Origin: DASQHL01 sp963843685
Lineage (GTDB): Bacteria; Chloroflexota; Dehalococcoidia; DSTF01; JACRBR01
Direction: 5' to 3'
Assembly: GCA_963843685.1 (NCBI GenBank)
Contig: CAWJLO010000010.1
Coordinates: forward strand, 868,001 to 932,000
DNA: 64,000 bases
Part shown: positions 54,407-64,000 of the stretch, one piece after another
Layout: every line of letters begins with the position of its first letter
Position numbering within the stretch: position 1 is the first letter of the stretch
The notes under the pieces: generated by a model
Told to the model about the DNA's origin: nothing
The model's input: only the letters and a program-made list of their open reading frames with translations
Database searches by the model: none
Made by a program: the position numbers and the translations under genes

Positions 54407-55563
54407 GCCGTCGCGACGGGTTCGCGCGCCGGGTGCTGCGCCTGTGCAAGCGCCTCCAGGCTCGGCAGGTGGATCTTCGCCATCCGGATGCTCGTCGGCC
54501 GGAACATCCCCAGCACCCACGTGTAGTCGCGCCTCACGTCGCTGGTGTAGTACGACGCATAGAGGTCATCGCCCTGGATCACGATCCCCGCGTACGACGT
54601 GTCGCCCGCGCTCGGCAGGTCGCACAGGTACGTCAGCCCGTCCTCCTCTACCAGGTAGAGAGACGTACGCTTGCGACTGTACATCCCGCCTTGCTCGACG
54701 AACCTGCGGGCCTGCGTCACCTGCTGCCGGCCGATGGCGTACACGCGGCCGTGGTACGGGAACAGGCACGGCCCGTCCAGCCGCGTCACTGGGCTCTTCC
54801 GGTACGACCAGTGCTCGTAGGGCGGCTCCGCCACGGAGATCAGCGTCGATGCGGTAGCGTCGCCCCACTCGTTCCCGTTCCCCTCCAGCCGCGCCGTTGC
54901 GATGATCCGCCCGTCCGGCAGGAACTCGAAGTCCGTCTCGTCGTTCCGTTCACCCTCGTAAATCATCGAGACCGGCTCCCAGCCGACCCCGTCGTTCGAC
55001 TTGAACAGCATCGACTTGCCGTGCTCGTTCCAGTACGCCGTCACGTACCAGGTCTCGCCGTCCCGCGTCTTCGGCCGCCAGTACAGCCACCCTGGCTGGT
55101 TCACCTCCACCATCGGCTCCCACGCCACGCCGTCGCCGCTCGACGTGTACACCGTCGTCACCGGCTCCGCCATCACGGTCAGGTTCGGCAGGACATAGAG
55201 GAACAGCCGGCCGCGGATCTGCGCGAACTTGGGGTCGCGGTACTCGCGCCCCGTCTCGTTCTTGAACTCCGTTACCTTCTCCCAGGCACGCGCGTCGCGC
55301 GATCGCCACAGCAGCAGCCGGCTCCGCCGCGACCCCAGGTGGTACGGCGACGTCTGGTGGCAGAGGTAGAACCATCCGTCGAAGAACGTCAGGTCCGTGT
55401 TGGAGTTGTGCTTGCCGTCCGCGACCGCGTCCCACGTGTCACGCACGACCCGACGGTCCACCCCCGCCGGCTTCGGCCGCAGCAGCACGTACGCGATCGC
55501 GCCGTTCGCCTCCACCCGGAAGCGCTGTAGCCGCCCCCGCCATCGCCGCAATCGACGGTCCAT
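54403..55563 (-). CDS. Sialidase/GH43-like beta-propeller protein of unknown function
   Basis: A 386-residue protein with repeated strand motifs of a five- or six-bladed propeller: FFDGWFYLCHQTSPYH, SRDARAWEKV, SSGDGVAWEPM, WYVTAYW and SNDGVGWEP, which resemble Asp-box-like turns of exo-sialidases and GH43/GH32-type folds. No signal peptide is seen, so it should be cytosolic. I cannot name the substrate or catalytic residues. It is coupled to the RraA-like gene and preceded by the FTR-like gene, so it belongs to a small, apparently metabolic operon. It may be a carbohydrate-processing enzyme. Confidence 0.6.
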   Translation of the reverse strand: MDRRLRRWRGRLQRFRVEANGAIAYVLLRPKPAGVDRRVVRDTWDAVADGKHNSNTDLTFFDGWFYLCHQTSPYHLGSRRSRLLLWRSRDARAWEKVTEFKNETGREYRDPKFAQIRGRLFLYVLPNLTVMAEPVTTVYTSSGDGVAWEPMVEVNQPGWLYWRPKTRDGETWYVTAYWNEHGKSMLFKSNDGVGWEPVSMIYEGERNDETDFEFLPDGRIIATARLEGNGNEWGDATASTLISVAEPPYEHWSYRKSPVTRLDGPCLFPYHGRVYAIGRQQVTQARRFVEQGGMYSRKRTSLYLVEEDGLTYLCDLPSAGDTSYAGIVIQGDDLYASYYTSDVRRDYTWVLGMFRPTSIRMAKIHLPSLEALAQAQHPAREPVATA

Positions 55564-55636
55564 CGCGAGCCTCCTGCATCTCTGGATGCAGCGACCCTAG
55601 CCGATCTGCCAGTTGTGAGGAAGTCCGGTACGCCCG

Positions 55637-56095
<459 letters not shown>

Positions 56096-56240
56096 ATCCG
56101 GCTCCTTTGGCGATGAATTCATTCGCGCGCGCGTTCTGACACCGTACCACAGCGCCTCCGGCCGATCAGCGCCGCCGCCGCTTGCCCGCACCCGTCACGT
56201 GCGCCAAGCTCCCACCTGGCGAGATCGTCAGGGGGCGCAC

Positions 56241-56663
56241 GTGTACCACACCGAACACAGCATCCACATCGAAGCTCCACCGGCCACCGTCTGGGCCACC
56301 CTCACCGATGTCGAGCACGCGCCCGACTGGACCCCGACGATGACCAGGGTCGAGCGCCTCGACTCGGGCCCGTTCGGCCCCACGAGCAGCGCCCGCATCA
56401 AGCTCGTCGGCCTCTCGGCCGTCGTGTGGCGCGTCACTCGGTTCGACGACGGCCGCTCGTTCACCTGGGTCACCCAGACCGGTCCTCACATCGTGGCAAC
56501 GCACGTCGTGCAACCAGACGGCGCCGGCGCCAAGCTCACACTCGGCATCGACGCCAGCGGCGCCCTCGCCCTCCTCTTCGCCCCCCTCATCCGCTGGGTC
56601 TCACCCCGCAACATCCGGCGCGAGGCCGCCGGCCTCAAAGCGCACTGCGAACGCAACTCCTGA
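56241..56663 (+). CDS. SRPBCC-family protein
   Basis: A 140-residue START-like protein of the polyketide cyclase/dehydrase group. The opening IHIEAPPATVWATLTDVEHAPDWTPT is diagnostic and the C-terminal helix (NIRREAAGLKAHCE) closes the cavity. The GTG start at 56241 has AGGGGG upstream. It is a second SRPBCC gene in the window, only distantly similar to the riboswitch-linked one at 17.3 kb. It is divergent from the FTR-like gene and 84 bases before the antiporter. Ligand unknown. Confidence 0.8.
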   Translation: MYHTEHSIHIEAPPATVWATLTDVEHAPDWTPTMTRVERLDSGPFGPTSSARIKLVGLSAVVWRVTRFDDGRSFTWVTQTGPHIVATHVVQPDGAGAKLTLGIDASGALALLFAPLIRWVSPRNIRREAAGLKAHCERNS

Positions 56664-56747
56664 GAGAACGCCAATCACCCGCTATCCTGCTCAGGCCGCG
56701 CCGGCGGCTGGCGTTGTCCTGCCGCGGCGCTCGCACGACGGGCAGCA

Positions 56748-58571
56748 TTGACTGAGCAACTCACCCTCCGTCTGGTCGCCATCCTCGCCATTGGCGTCGC
56801 CTCCCAGTGGATCGCCTGGCGGCTCCGCTTCCCCGCCATCCTCCTCCTCCTCGCTGCCGGACTGGCCGCGGGCCCCGGCCTCGGCTTCATCGATCCTGAT
56901 CAGGTCTTCGGCCAGCTTCTCCTGCCGGTGGTATCGCTCTCCGTCGGCGTGATCCTCTTCGAAGGTGGCCTGACGCTGCGCCTGCGCGAACTCCCGGCGA
57001 TCAGCGGCGTGGTGCAACGTCTCGTCACTCTCGGCGCGCTCGCCACGTGGGCCACGACGGCTCTCGGCGCCTGGCTCCTCTTCGACATGAGCGCCGGCGT
57101 CGCCGCTCTTCTCGGTGCCATCCTCGTCGTCACGGGCCCGACCGTCGTCGGCCCGCTGCTCGAACAGGTGAGGCCGGCCGGAAGCGTCCGCGCGATCCTC
57201 AAGTGGGAGGGCATCGTCATCGACCCTCTGGGGGCCATGCTCGCCGTGTTCGTGTTCGAATCGATCTCCTCCGGTGGCCGCGGCTTCGGCCTGGAAGCCG
57301 TCAGTCGCGTGCTCCTCACTCTCGGCCTCGGCACGGGACTCGGCGTCGCCGCGGCGGCCCTCGTCGTCATCGCTTTGCATCGATTCTGGGTGCCTGACTC
57401 CCTGCAAGCGCCCGTCGTACTCGTCGCGCTCCTCGCTTCGCAGGTGGGTGCCGACCGCGTACAGGCCGAGTCCGGCCTCCTCGCCGCCACGATCATGGGC
57501 ATCGCACTTGCCAACCAGAACTACGTGGCCGTGGCCCGCATCGTGGAGTTCAAGGAGAACCTGCGAGTCCTCATCATCGGCGGGCTCTTCGTCGCCCTCT
57601 CCGCGCGCCTCACGCGCGACGATATATCGGCGGTCGGGTTCGCAGGCATCGCGTTTCTCGCCCTCGTCATCTTCGTCGCGCGGCCGCTGACCGTTGCCGT
57701 ATCAACCATCCCTTCGAAGCTCTCCTGGCGCGAACGCGCGTTCCTCGCGGGCGTCGCCCCTCGTGGCATCGTCGCCGCCGCGATCTCCTCCGTCTTCGCA
57801 CTCCAGCTCTCCAGCGAAGGCCACGCCGGCGCGCACCTGCTCGTTCCCGCCACCTTCAGCGTGATCATCGGCACGGTCATCCTTTACGGCGTCGGGGCGG
57901 CCCCCCTCGCGCGCCGCCTCCGCTTGTCCGAGCCTGATCCGCAGGGCCTGCTCATCGTCGGCGCCCACCCCTGGGCGCGGTCGCTCGCCTCCGCACTTCA
58001 AAGTGCTGGCCTCCGCGTCCTTCTCATCGACAGCAACTGGCAGAACGTCAGCGACGCCCGGCTCGATGGCCTCCCCTGTCATCATGGCAGCGTCCTCTCC
58101 GATGAGACGCTCCCCAGCCTCGATCTCGTGGGCATCGGCAACCTGCTGGCCGTCACGCCAAACGACGGCATCAACGCCCTCGCCGCGCGGCGGTTCCAGC
58201 ACTCCTTCGGCAGCGCCAACGTGTTTCACCTCGTGCCGTCGACGCGCGAGCCGGGATCCACCGAGCCGATCGCGCGCGAGCTGCGCGGACGCTCGCTCTT
58301 CGGCGCGCAGTTCACGTTCGAAGAGATCCAGCGGCGCTTTGACTCCGGCCAGGTCTTCAAGGCGACACCCCTGACCGACCAGTTCGGCTGGGACCGCTAC
58401 CGTGAGCGCTATCCCGATCCGCTGCTCGCCGCTACCGTCGACGCCTCGGGCCGTATCACTGTGAACACCGGCGCGTCAGACCCGACCCCGGGCCGAACCG
58501 TCATCGCACTGGTGCAAGACGAGCCAGACGTGACGGGCGGCAGCACGACGGGCGGGACGGCGCACACGTAA
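56748..58571 (+). CDS. CPA1-type Na+/H+ antiporter with RCK-like C-terminal domain
   Basis: A 607-residue antiporter with 12-13 membrane segments (residues 1-395), the VLFEGGLTLRLREL and KWEGIVIDPLGAML motifs of NhaP-type exchangers, then a cytosolic Rossmann-like RCK/TrkA-N domain (about 400-520) opening GLLIVGAHPWARSLASAL. The nucleotide loop is atypical compared with GxGxxG. It starts at TTG. It would handle pH and Na+/K+ balance, and RCK domains may sense nucleotides such as NAD or c-di-AMP in related transporters, but this is not evident here. It lies alone in its direction with the chagasin-like gene after it. Confidence 0.87.
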   Translation: MTEQLTLRLVAILAIGVASQWIAWRLRFPAILLLLAAGLAAGPGLGFIDPDQVFGQLLLPVVSLSVGVILFEGGLTLRLRELPAISGVVQRLVTLGALATWATTALGAWLLFDMSAGVAALLGAILVVTGPTVVGPLLEQVRPAGSVRAILKWEGIVIDPLGAMLAVFVFESISSGGRGFGLEAVSRVLLTLGLGTGLGVAAAALVVIALHRFWVPDSLQAPVVLVALLASQVGADRVQAESGLLAATIMGIALANQNYVAVARIVEFKENLRVLIIGGLFVALSARLTRDDISAVGFAGIAFLALVIFVARPLTVAVSTIPSKLSWRERAFLAGVAPRGIVAAAISSVFALQLSSEGHAGAHLLVPATFSVIIGTVILYGVGAAPLARRLRLSEPDPQGLLIVGAHPWARSLASALQSAGLRVLLIDSNWQNVSDARLDGLPCHHGSVLSDETLPSLDLVGIGNLLAVTPNDGINALAARRFQHSFGSANVFHLVPSTREPGSTEPIARELRGRSLFGAQFTFEEIQRRFDSGQVFKATPLTDQFGWDRYRERYPDPLLAATVDASGRITVNTGASDPTPGRTVIALVQDEPDVTGGSTTGGTAHT

Positions 58572-58725
58572 CCCTCGCCCGCCCGCGAACAACGTGCTCC
58601 CTGGCGCGGTTCGAAACCATCGTCCGTCGCGCGCGGGCCGAATGGCCGTACCGCCACCGTTGGCCTGCTCCTACCTTGGCGATAGCGGCGCAAACATGAC
58701 GCCAACAGCCAAGGAGCCGCCCGCC

Positions 58726-59223
58726 ATGACCAACGCACGCCACCTCGTTGCACTCGTCGTGCTCGTCTCCACCGCCCTGCTCGTCGCCGCCTGCGGTGGC
58801 GGCAGCGACGCCAGCGCTACGAAGACCGCGGCCGCGCCCGAGACCCCCGCGGCCACAACCTCAGCGCCGACAGCCACCGCCACCGTCCCGGCCGAGGTGC
58901 AGCTCACCGACGCCGACAACGGCACCTCTGTGACACTGGCAAACGGCGGTACCCTGATCATCGCGCTCGCCAGCAACCCGTCGACCGGCTTCACGTGGAG
59001 CGTCGCCGACCCGTCGCCCTCCCAGCTCGTGCTCCAGGGCGAGCCAAAGTACGTCCCGCCCGGCTCCACCACCACGCCCGCCGTAGGCGCCGCCGGTACG
59101 CAGGTCTTCACCTTCAAGGCGACCTCGACTGGCGTGGCCGAGCTCACCCTCAACTACGCTCGATCGTTCGAGCCCACGGCCACGCCTGACAAGACCTTCA
59201 CCGTCACTGTGACCGTGGAGTAG
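58726..59223 (+). CDS. Chagasin-like (I42) protease inhibitor lipoprotein
   Basis: A 165-residue exported lipoprotein: lipobox VAAC (about cysteine 23 from this start), a Thr/Ala/Pro linker and a C-terminal Ig-like domain. The three inhibitor loops of the chagasin/I42 family are recognisable: NPSTGFTW, a Gly-rich loop (GAAGTQVFTF) and an Arg-containing YARSFE end. Such proteins block papain-like cysteine proteases. I choose ATG 58726, which has AAGGAG nine bases upstream, over ATG 58696. A defensive or regulatory role at the cell surface is inferred. Confidence 0.82.
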   Translation: MTNARHLVALVVLVSTALLVAACGGGSDASATKTAAAPETPAATTSAPTATATVPAEVQLTDADNGTSVTLANGGTLIIALASNPSTGFTWSVADPSPSQLVLQGEPKYVPPGSTTTPAVGAAGTQVFTFKATSTGVAELTLNYARSFEPTATPDKTFTVTVTVE

Positions 59224-59283
59224 AACGCGCGCGAGCGTAGCTGCGGGCAAGGTGTCTCCGCGGGAGTCCACACCCGAGACGGC

Positions 59284-60084
59284 TTAGGCGCGCCTACCCT
59301 TGATAGCCCACGCCCGCGCCAACAGCCGAATCGAGCCATCCAGCGCAACCGGCAGTGCGCTTCGAATCCTCTCCCGCACCGCGGCCTGCCCATCGCCGTC
59401 CAAAGACGCCAGATACGTCGGCGCTGGCCCCTGACCGCGGGTGAACGGCGCCCAGTAGTCGGCGAAATCGGTGAACACCGTCGACACCTCGATGGCCCGG
59501 ACGCTCACGTCGCGCATCCCGGCCGGCCGCCACATCTCCGTCAGCGCCTCCGGCGAACACATCGGAAACCGCCGACCTTCGTCGAGTTCGCCCGCCTCCG
59601 GGTCGAGCGATGCTGCCGCGTCCCAGAAGTAACGCAGCATCTGCATCTCTCCCGCGTAGTCCCAGACGTACGCAGCCGCCGTGCCGCCCGGCCGCAGCAC
59701 TCGCGCGAATTCCTCCACTGCCTCAGCCGGCTCCGGCACGAAGTTGAGCGCCAGCGCCGACACCACCACATCCCGACACCGTCCGTCGAGAGGCAGCGCC
59801 CGCGCGTCGCCGGTGCTGAATACGACGCGTCGATCTGAGATGCGCGAGCGCGCGAAGGAGACGAATGCATCGGACGGATCGATGCCGTCGACGGACGCCG
59901 GGCTCTGCGTAGCCAGGATCGCTTCCGTCAGAGCGCCCGTCCCGCAACCCACGTCGACCCAACGAAGCCCCGGCCGCGCGTTCAGCCACGCGAGGAACTC
60001 CGGCGCGATCAAACGGCTCCAGCGCCCAACATACCCCTCGTACGACTCTCCGCTCGCCCACACGTCTTCGATCTCAGAGGACAT
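59284..60084 (-). CDS. Class I SAM-dependent methyltransferase
   Basis: A 266-residue methyltransferase with the SAM loop WVDVGCGTGALTEAIL, the acidic VDGIDPSD strand and VVVSALALNFVPEP, as in UbiE/MenG-like or small-molecule methyltransferases. I take ATG 60084, because on the minus strand TACACT lies six bases before it; a longer start would place the promoter inside the gene. Substrate unknown. It is a single-gene unit between the inhibitor and the spermidine synthase-like gene. Confidence 0.85.
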   Translation of the reverse strand: MSSEIEDVWASGESYEGYVGRWSRLIAPEFLAWLNARPGLRWVDVGCGTGALTEAILATQSPASVDGIDPSDAFVSFARSRISDRRVVFSTGDARALPLDGRCRDVVVSALALNFVPEPAEAVEEFARVLRPGGTAAAYVWDYAGEMQMLRYFWDAAASLDPEAGELDEGRRFPMCSPEALTEMWRPAGMRDVSVRAIEVSTVFTDFADYWAPFTRGQGPAPTYLASLDGDGQAAVRERIRSALPVALDGSIRLLARAWAIKGRRA

Positions 60085-60090
60085 GCCGCG

Positions 60091-60096
60091 AGTGTA
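60091..60096 (-). promoter_or_regulatory. Probable -10 box of the leaderless methyltransferase transcript
   Basis: TACACT on the minus strand ends six bases before the ATG at 60084. This matches the arrangement at 25745 and 28816. Confidence 0.45.
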
Positions 60097-60218
60097 CAGC
60101 CGCACCCGTACGTGCGATCCCTGACCGTAAGCTCTTGCGCCCCTGGGCTCGCCTCTCGATCGCCCTCACGACATCCCGTCCGTGCGCGAACCGTGCCGCA
60201 CTGCCGAACATCTTCAAG

Positions 60219-62480
60219 ATGAACCAGCCCGACCAGGCCGCCTCGACGCGCCCCGTCGCCACTGTGGTGCCGGCCGGCTTCGCGCACCTCGGCGAGCGCG
60301 TCCAGCCGTGGCTATTCGCCACCGTCGTCGGCCTCTCGGCGTTCCTGCTCTTCAGCCTGGAGCTGCTCGCCGCGCGCCTCGTCCTTCCCGTATTTGGCGG
60401 CGCACCCGCCGTCTGGACCACCGGCCTCTGCTTCTTCACCGGCGTGCTCTTCCTGGGCTACGTCTACGCTCACGTCGTCGCTGCCCGCATCCCGCCCGCC
60501 GTCGCCGGCATGCTGCAGCTCGTGCTGGCGGTCGCCGCCGTCGCGCTCACGTTCCTCGCGCCCGCGCACGTCGCCTCGCTCCGCGTTGACTGGATGCCTG
60601 CCGCGCTCAACGTCCTCCTCGCCCTCGCCGTCATCGGCGGCGCCTCCGCCTTCCTGCTCGCGACGACGACGCCGCTGCTCTCGTCCTGGTACGCCGGCCG
60701 AGGGCGCGATCCGTGGTGGCTCTTCGCCGTCTCCAACGGCGCCAGCTTCCTCGCCCTCCTCGCCTACCCGTTCGTCATCGAGCCCGCCATCGCCCTCTCC
60801 GCGCAGCGCACCCTGTTCGTCGTCGCGCTTGCCGCCTACGCCGCCGCGCTGATCCCCATCGTCCTCGGCAACCAGCGCGCGCGCGCCGCCGCCGAGCACG
60901 CCCAATCCGCCGGCGTCGCCGCGATCGCAATACCGCGCCAGGCCCTCTGGCTCTTCGCCGCGCTGGTCCCCGCCGGCCTGCTCGCCGCCACGACCAACTT
61001 CCTGCAGACGGACCTCATCTCCGCGCCGCTGATCTGGATCGGCCCGCTCGCCGTCTACCTGGCCAGCTTCGTCGTCGCATTCGCTGATCGCGGCCGCCCG
61101 ATCGTGCGCGCCTGTCGCTGGCTCGTGCCGGCCGCCGCCACGCTCCTCTGGCTCCCCTTCGTCAAGCCCGAGGGCTGGCCCGCGACCCCACTCCTCGTCG
61201 TCGAGCTCGGCGCCTTCTTCGTGCTCGCCGTCGCCATCCACGGCGCGCTCGCCGCGGATCGGCCCGAAACGAGCCACCTCACGCGCTTCTACCTCATCCT
61301 CACCGCCGGCGGCGCGCTCGGCACTGCCTTCGTCGCCATCGTCGCCCCCATCATCTTCTCGACGATCTACGAGTACCCGCTCCTCATCGTCGCCGGCCTC
61401 GTCGCCCTCGCGCTGCTGTCCGCCGCGCCCGAAAACGCTCCCGGACGCCTGCGCCTCGGCCCGGTACTGCGTGCCGGCGCCGCACGCCTCATCCCGTACG
61501 CCGCCGCCGGAGCGTTGCTCGTCCTCCTGATCGACGCGCGCCAGCCCGCCGCCGCGGCCGACGTCCGCAATCTGCTGCTCGTCGGCGGCATCGTCGTCTT
61601 CGCAGCGGTCACTCCCCGCATCCTCGCGACCGCCGCGCCGCTCACGTTCGTCGTGCTGATTGCGCTCACGTCGGCCTCACCCCTCGTCCGCACGCGCAAC
61701 TTCTTCGGCGTCGTCGAGGTGCGCGAAGCCAGGGACTACCACGCCGAGTACTCCGGCACGACGCTGCACGGCCTCCAGTACACAGACGCCCGACGTGACG
61801 AGCCCACCACCTACTACTCCCGCCTCGGTCCGCTCAGCGCCGTCTTCGACGACCTCCGCGCCCGCACGTCTAACGCAGAGATCGGCCCGAGGATCGGCGT
61901 TGTCGGCCTCGGAGTCGGCACCATCGCCGCGTACGCGCAGCCCGGCGACGACCTCACCTTCTACGAGATCAACCCTGCCGTCGTCGACATCGCCCGCAAC
62001 CCCGCCTACTTCACGTACCTCAGCGACGCACCCGTAACGCCGCGCGTCGTTGTCGGCGACGGTCGCCTCTCGCTCGAGGATCAGCCCGCCGGCTCGTTCG
62101 ACCTGCTCATCCTCGACGCCTTCTCATCCGACACCGTCCCCGCGCACCTGCTGACACGCGAGGCCATCGAGACGTACGCGCGCACGCTTCGCCCCGGCGG
62201 CGTCCTCGCCTTCCACCTGTCCAACCGCTACTACAGCCTCACCGCGCCGGTCGCCGCCACCGCGCGCTCCGCCGGTCTCGACGCTCTTACCCGCGGCTTC
62301 ACGCCGGACGCCGACCAGATCGAGCAGGACGGAGCCACCGGCTCACGCTGGCTCGTCGTCGGCGCGCCCGAAGATCTGGCCCGCTTCGCCGCCGCCGGCT
62401 GGACCGCCCCCACCGGCGGCTACGCCCTCACCGACGACTACTCCGACCTCACCCGCTCCCTCAACCTCGCCGGCTTCTGA
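60219..62480 (+). CDS. Membrane spermidine synthase-like fusion protein
   Basis: A 753-residue protein with about 12-14 membrane segments (residues 30-490, opening LELLAARLVLPVFGGAPAVWTTGL) and a C-terminal soluble spermidine synthase/methyltransferase fold. The soluble part has IGVVGLGVGTIAAYA, YEINPAVVDIARN and LLILDAFSSDTVPAHL, the aminopropyltransferase-type layout. Such fusions of MFS-like membrane regions and spermidine synthase domains are common in Chloroflexota; whether they make polyamines is unclear. I use ATG 60219; no Shine-Dalgarno is obvious, so the start is uncertain by up to 28 residues upstream. Confidence 0.82.
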   Translation: MNQPDQAASTRPVATVVPAGFAHLGERVQPWLFATVVGLSAFLLFSLELLAARLVLPVFGGAPAVWTTGLCFFTGVLFLGYVYAHVVAARIPPAVAGMLQLVLAVAAVALTFLAPAHVASLRVDWMPAALNVLLALAVIGGASAFLLATTTPLLSSWYAGRGRDPWWLFAVSNGASFLALLAYPFVIEPAIALSAQRTLFVVALAAYAAALIPIVLGNQRARAAAEHAQSAGVAAIAIPRQALWLFAALVPAGLLAATTNFLQTDLISAPLIWIGPLAVYLASFVVAFADRGRPIVRACRWLVPAAATLLWLPFVKPEGWPATPLLVVELGAFFVLAVAIHGALAADRPETSHLTRFYLILTAGGALGTAFVAIVAPIIFSTIYEYPLLIVAGLVALALLSAAPENAPGRLRLGPVLRAGAARLIPYAAAGALLVLLIDARQPAAAADVRNLLLVGGIVVFAAVTPRILATAAPLTFVVLIALTSASPLVRTRNFFGVVEVREARDYHAEYSGTTLHGLQYTDARRDEPTTYYSRLGPLSAVFDDLRARTSNAEIGPRIGVVGLGVGTIAAYAQPGDDLTFYEINPAVVDIARNPAYFTYLSDAPVTPRVVVGDGRLSLEDQPAGSFDLLILDAFSSDTVPAHLLTREAIETYARTLRPGGVLAFHLSNRYYSLTAPVAATARSAGLDALTRGFTPDADQIEQDGATGSRWLVVGAPEDLARFAAAGWTAPTGGYALTDDYSDLTRSLNLAGF

Positions 62481-62526
62481 CCCCACCGTGATCGCGCGTC
62501 CCGTCGTCGCCGGAGCCCCGCCTCGC

Positions 62527-62532
62527 TAAACT
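62527..62532 (+). promoter_or_regulatory. Probable -10 box of the leaderless MBL/rhodanese transcript
   Basis: TAAACT ends nine bases before the ATG at 62542. The TGACTCTGCA in between has no Shine-Dalgarno. Confidence 0.4.
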
Positions 62533-62541
62533 GACTCTGCA

Positions 62542-63871
62542 ATGGACATCATCCCGTTCGTCACGGACAGCCTCGGCGACTCCTCCTACCTCCTCGTCGC
62601 CGGCGACGTCGCCGCGGTGATCGACCCGCAGCGCGACGTGCGCCCGTACCGCGAGGCAGCCGCCGCCCGCAACGCCGCCATCACGCACGTCTTCGAGACC
62701 CACGTCCACAACGATTACGTCTCCGGTGGCCGCGAGCTCGCCGCGCTCGGCGCCACGATCGTCGCCCCGGCCGCGTCCGGCCTACAGTTCCCGCATCAGC
62801 CCGTTGCCGACGGCGATGAGGTAGCCATCGGTCACGTCCGCATCCGCGCCGTCGCCGCCCCCGGCCACACGTACGAGCACACCGCCTACGTCGCAACCGG
62901 CCCCGACGGCTCCACCACCGCCGCCTTCACCGGCGGATCACTGCTCGTCGCCTCCGCCGGCCGCACCGACCTCCTCGGCCCGGACCACACCGACGAGTTG
63001 ACCCGCATGCAGTGGGCCACCGCCCACCGCCTCGCGTCGCTCCTCCCCGATGGCGCACGCGTCCTCCCGACCCACGGCGCCGGCTCGTTCTGCAGCGCCA
63101 CCGACGTCGGCGGACAGCGCACTACCACGCTCGCCGCCGAGCGCGCCGTCAACCCCGCCCTGCTGCCCGAATACGACGAATTTCGCTCCATCCACCTCGC
63201 CGCGCTCCCACCGATCCCCACCTACTACAAACACATGGCGCCCATCAACCGCGCCGGCCCGAAGGTCTACGGCGATCCGCCGCGCCCGCCCATGCTCGAT
63301 CCCGGCGCGCTCGAGGCCCTCGTCCGCACATCCGTCCGCGTCGTCGACGTGCGCGACCGCCACGCCTTCGCGCGCGCCCACATCGCCGGCTCGGTGCTCC
63401 TCGAGGAGAGCGCATCGATGCTCGCTTACGCCGGCTGGGTCCTCCCCTTCAACACTCCGTTAGCCCTCGTCACAACCGACGCCGCACAGGCCGATCGCGT
63501 CACCACCAATCTCCTCCGCATCGCCTACGAGGACGTGCGTGGCTACCTCCCATTCGACGTCTGGCAGCGCGCCGGCCGCCCCGTCGCCCAGCTCGACGCG
63601 CTGGACGTCAGCCAGGCGCGCGCCGCCATCCGCGACGGGCCGCCCCGTCATCGACGTCCGCTTCGACTACGAGCAGGACGCCACGCCAATCCCGAGCGCC
63701 GTCCGCCGCCCCATCGACCACCTCTCCGAATGGCTCGGGGACCCCGGCGCCGAGTCGCCGCTCATCGTCTGCGCCAGCGGCGAGCGCGCCTCCATCGCCG
63801 CGAGCTTCCTCGCCGCCGCCGGCCGCCCCGCCGCCTTCCTCATCGACGGCGGCGCCGAAGACCTCCGCTGA
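62542..63871 (+). pseudogene. Persulfide dioxygenase-like MBL/rhodanese protein, one frameshift
   Basis: A fusion of an ETHE1-like metallo-beta-lactamase domain (about residues 1-240) and two rhodanese-like domains, as in enzymes that oxidise glutathione persulfide and handle sulfane sulfur. Metal ligands are in ETHVHNDYVSGG, in PGHTYEH and in LPTHGAGSF. The first rhodanese domain (VRVVDVRDRHAFARAHIAGS) is inactive-looking: it has no visible Cys in the expected loop. The frame breaks near 63638, where one extra base in GGGCCGCCCC separates the second rhodanese domain (RPVIDVRFDYEQD to IVCASGERASIAASFL, with a C-A-S-G-E-R loop) into another frame ending at 63871. Indel error or recent loss are both possible. 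Confidence 0.82.
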
Positions 63872-64000
63872 CTCCCACCATTCGTGCATCCGCGTCCATC
63901 CGTGTCATCTGCGCACAACCGCTGTCAACTCCCACCTCCAACTTCTGACCCCGAATTTACCCGCCGGTTACGCGCGGCGGCCCAAACCCGCCGTATGATC

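Overview
The window is 64 kb of high-GC bacterial chromosome with very dense, short-spaced genes. There is no rRNA, CRISPR array or recognisable insertion sequence. The gene content suggests a Chloroflexota lineage, with Dehalococcoidia-like as my best guess and an actinobacterium as the main alternative. The pointers are flavin-dependent ThyX, a two-subunit glycine decarboxylase, a c-di-AMP (ydaO-type) riboswitch, lipoproteins with LAAC-type lipoboxes, a possible LPDTG surface protein, TreY/TreZ and a family III CoA-transferase. No marker gene here settles the phylum.

Layout. 1-6.5 kb (+): the 3' end of topA, an orphan Tat-exported family 5 solute-binding lipoprotein, a prepilin peptidase, thyX, and a coupled run of DinB-like protein, LarA-like protein (frameshifted) and AMIN-like lipoprotein. 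6.5-11 kb (-): the glycine cleavage operon gcvT-gcvH-gcvPA-gcvPB, with gcvPA carrying a one-base insertion. 11.1-13 kb (-): an RNHCP zinc-ribbon gene behind a long leader with a promoter, a tiny ORF and two terminators, then a VOC protein and a frameshifted msrB. 13.0-17.0 kb: a 3.9-kb island in a tRNA-Leu(CAA) gene, bounded by 60-bp repeats. It carries a hydrolase, a double-domain CoA-transferase and the remnant of an adenylate cyclase, but no integrase. 17.07-17.83 kb: a c-di-AMP riboswitch and hairpin ahead of an SRPBCC gene.

17.9-28.1 kb: an IscA-like protein without cysteine, a BrkB-family membrane protein, and a minus-strand storage-sugar block (GH15 glucoamylase, glucose dehydrogenase, treZ, treY) that would release glucose from glucan and make trehalose from it. 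28.3-34.9 kb (+): Hsp20, a calcium/cation exchanger translationally coupled to a P-type Ca2+-like ATPase, and a disrupted transglutaminase-like gene that also lacks its catalytic residues. 35-42 kb: msrA, a PQQ-type sugar dehydrogenase, a 27-residue basic protein, two SDRs, a conserved hypothetical protein, a PhyH dioxygenase, a lipase-like hydrolase and a small LPDTG protein. 42.4-50.5 kb (+): an envelope glycosylation cluster (GT39, GT2, a decayed GT39-like gene, flippase-like protein, GT4, methyltransferase). 50.7-64 kb: a GGDEF-EAL enzyme, a minus-strand operon (FTR-like, propeller protein, RraA-like, SDR), a Na+/H+ antiporter, a chagasin-like inhibitor, a methyltransferase, a spermidine synthase-like membrane protein and a frameshifted persulfide dioxygenase/rhodanese.

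Two patterns cut across the window. Six conserved genes are broken by small indels, which looks partly like assembly error and partly like real decay. Many starts sit 6-12 bases after a TACACT/TACAAT-like -10 box, suggesting widespread leaderless transcription.
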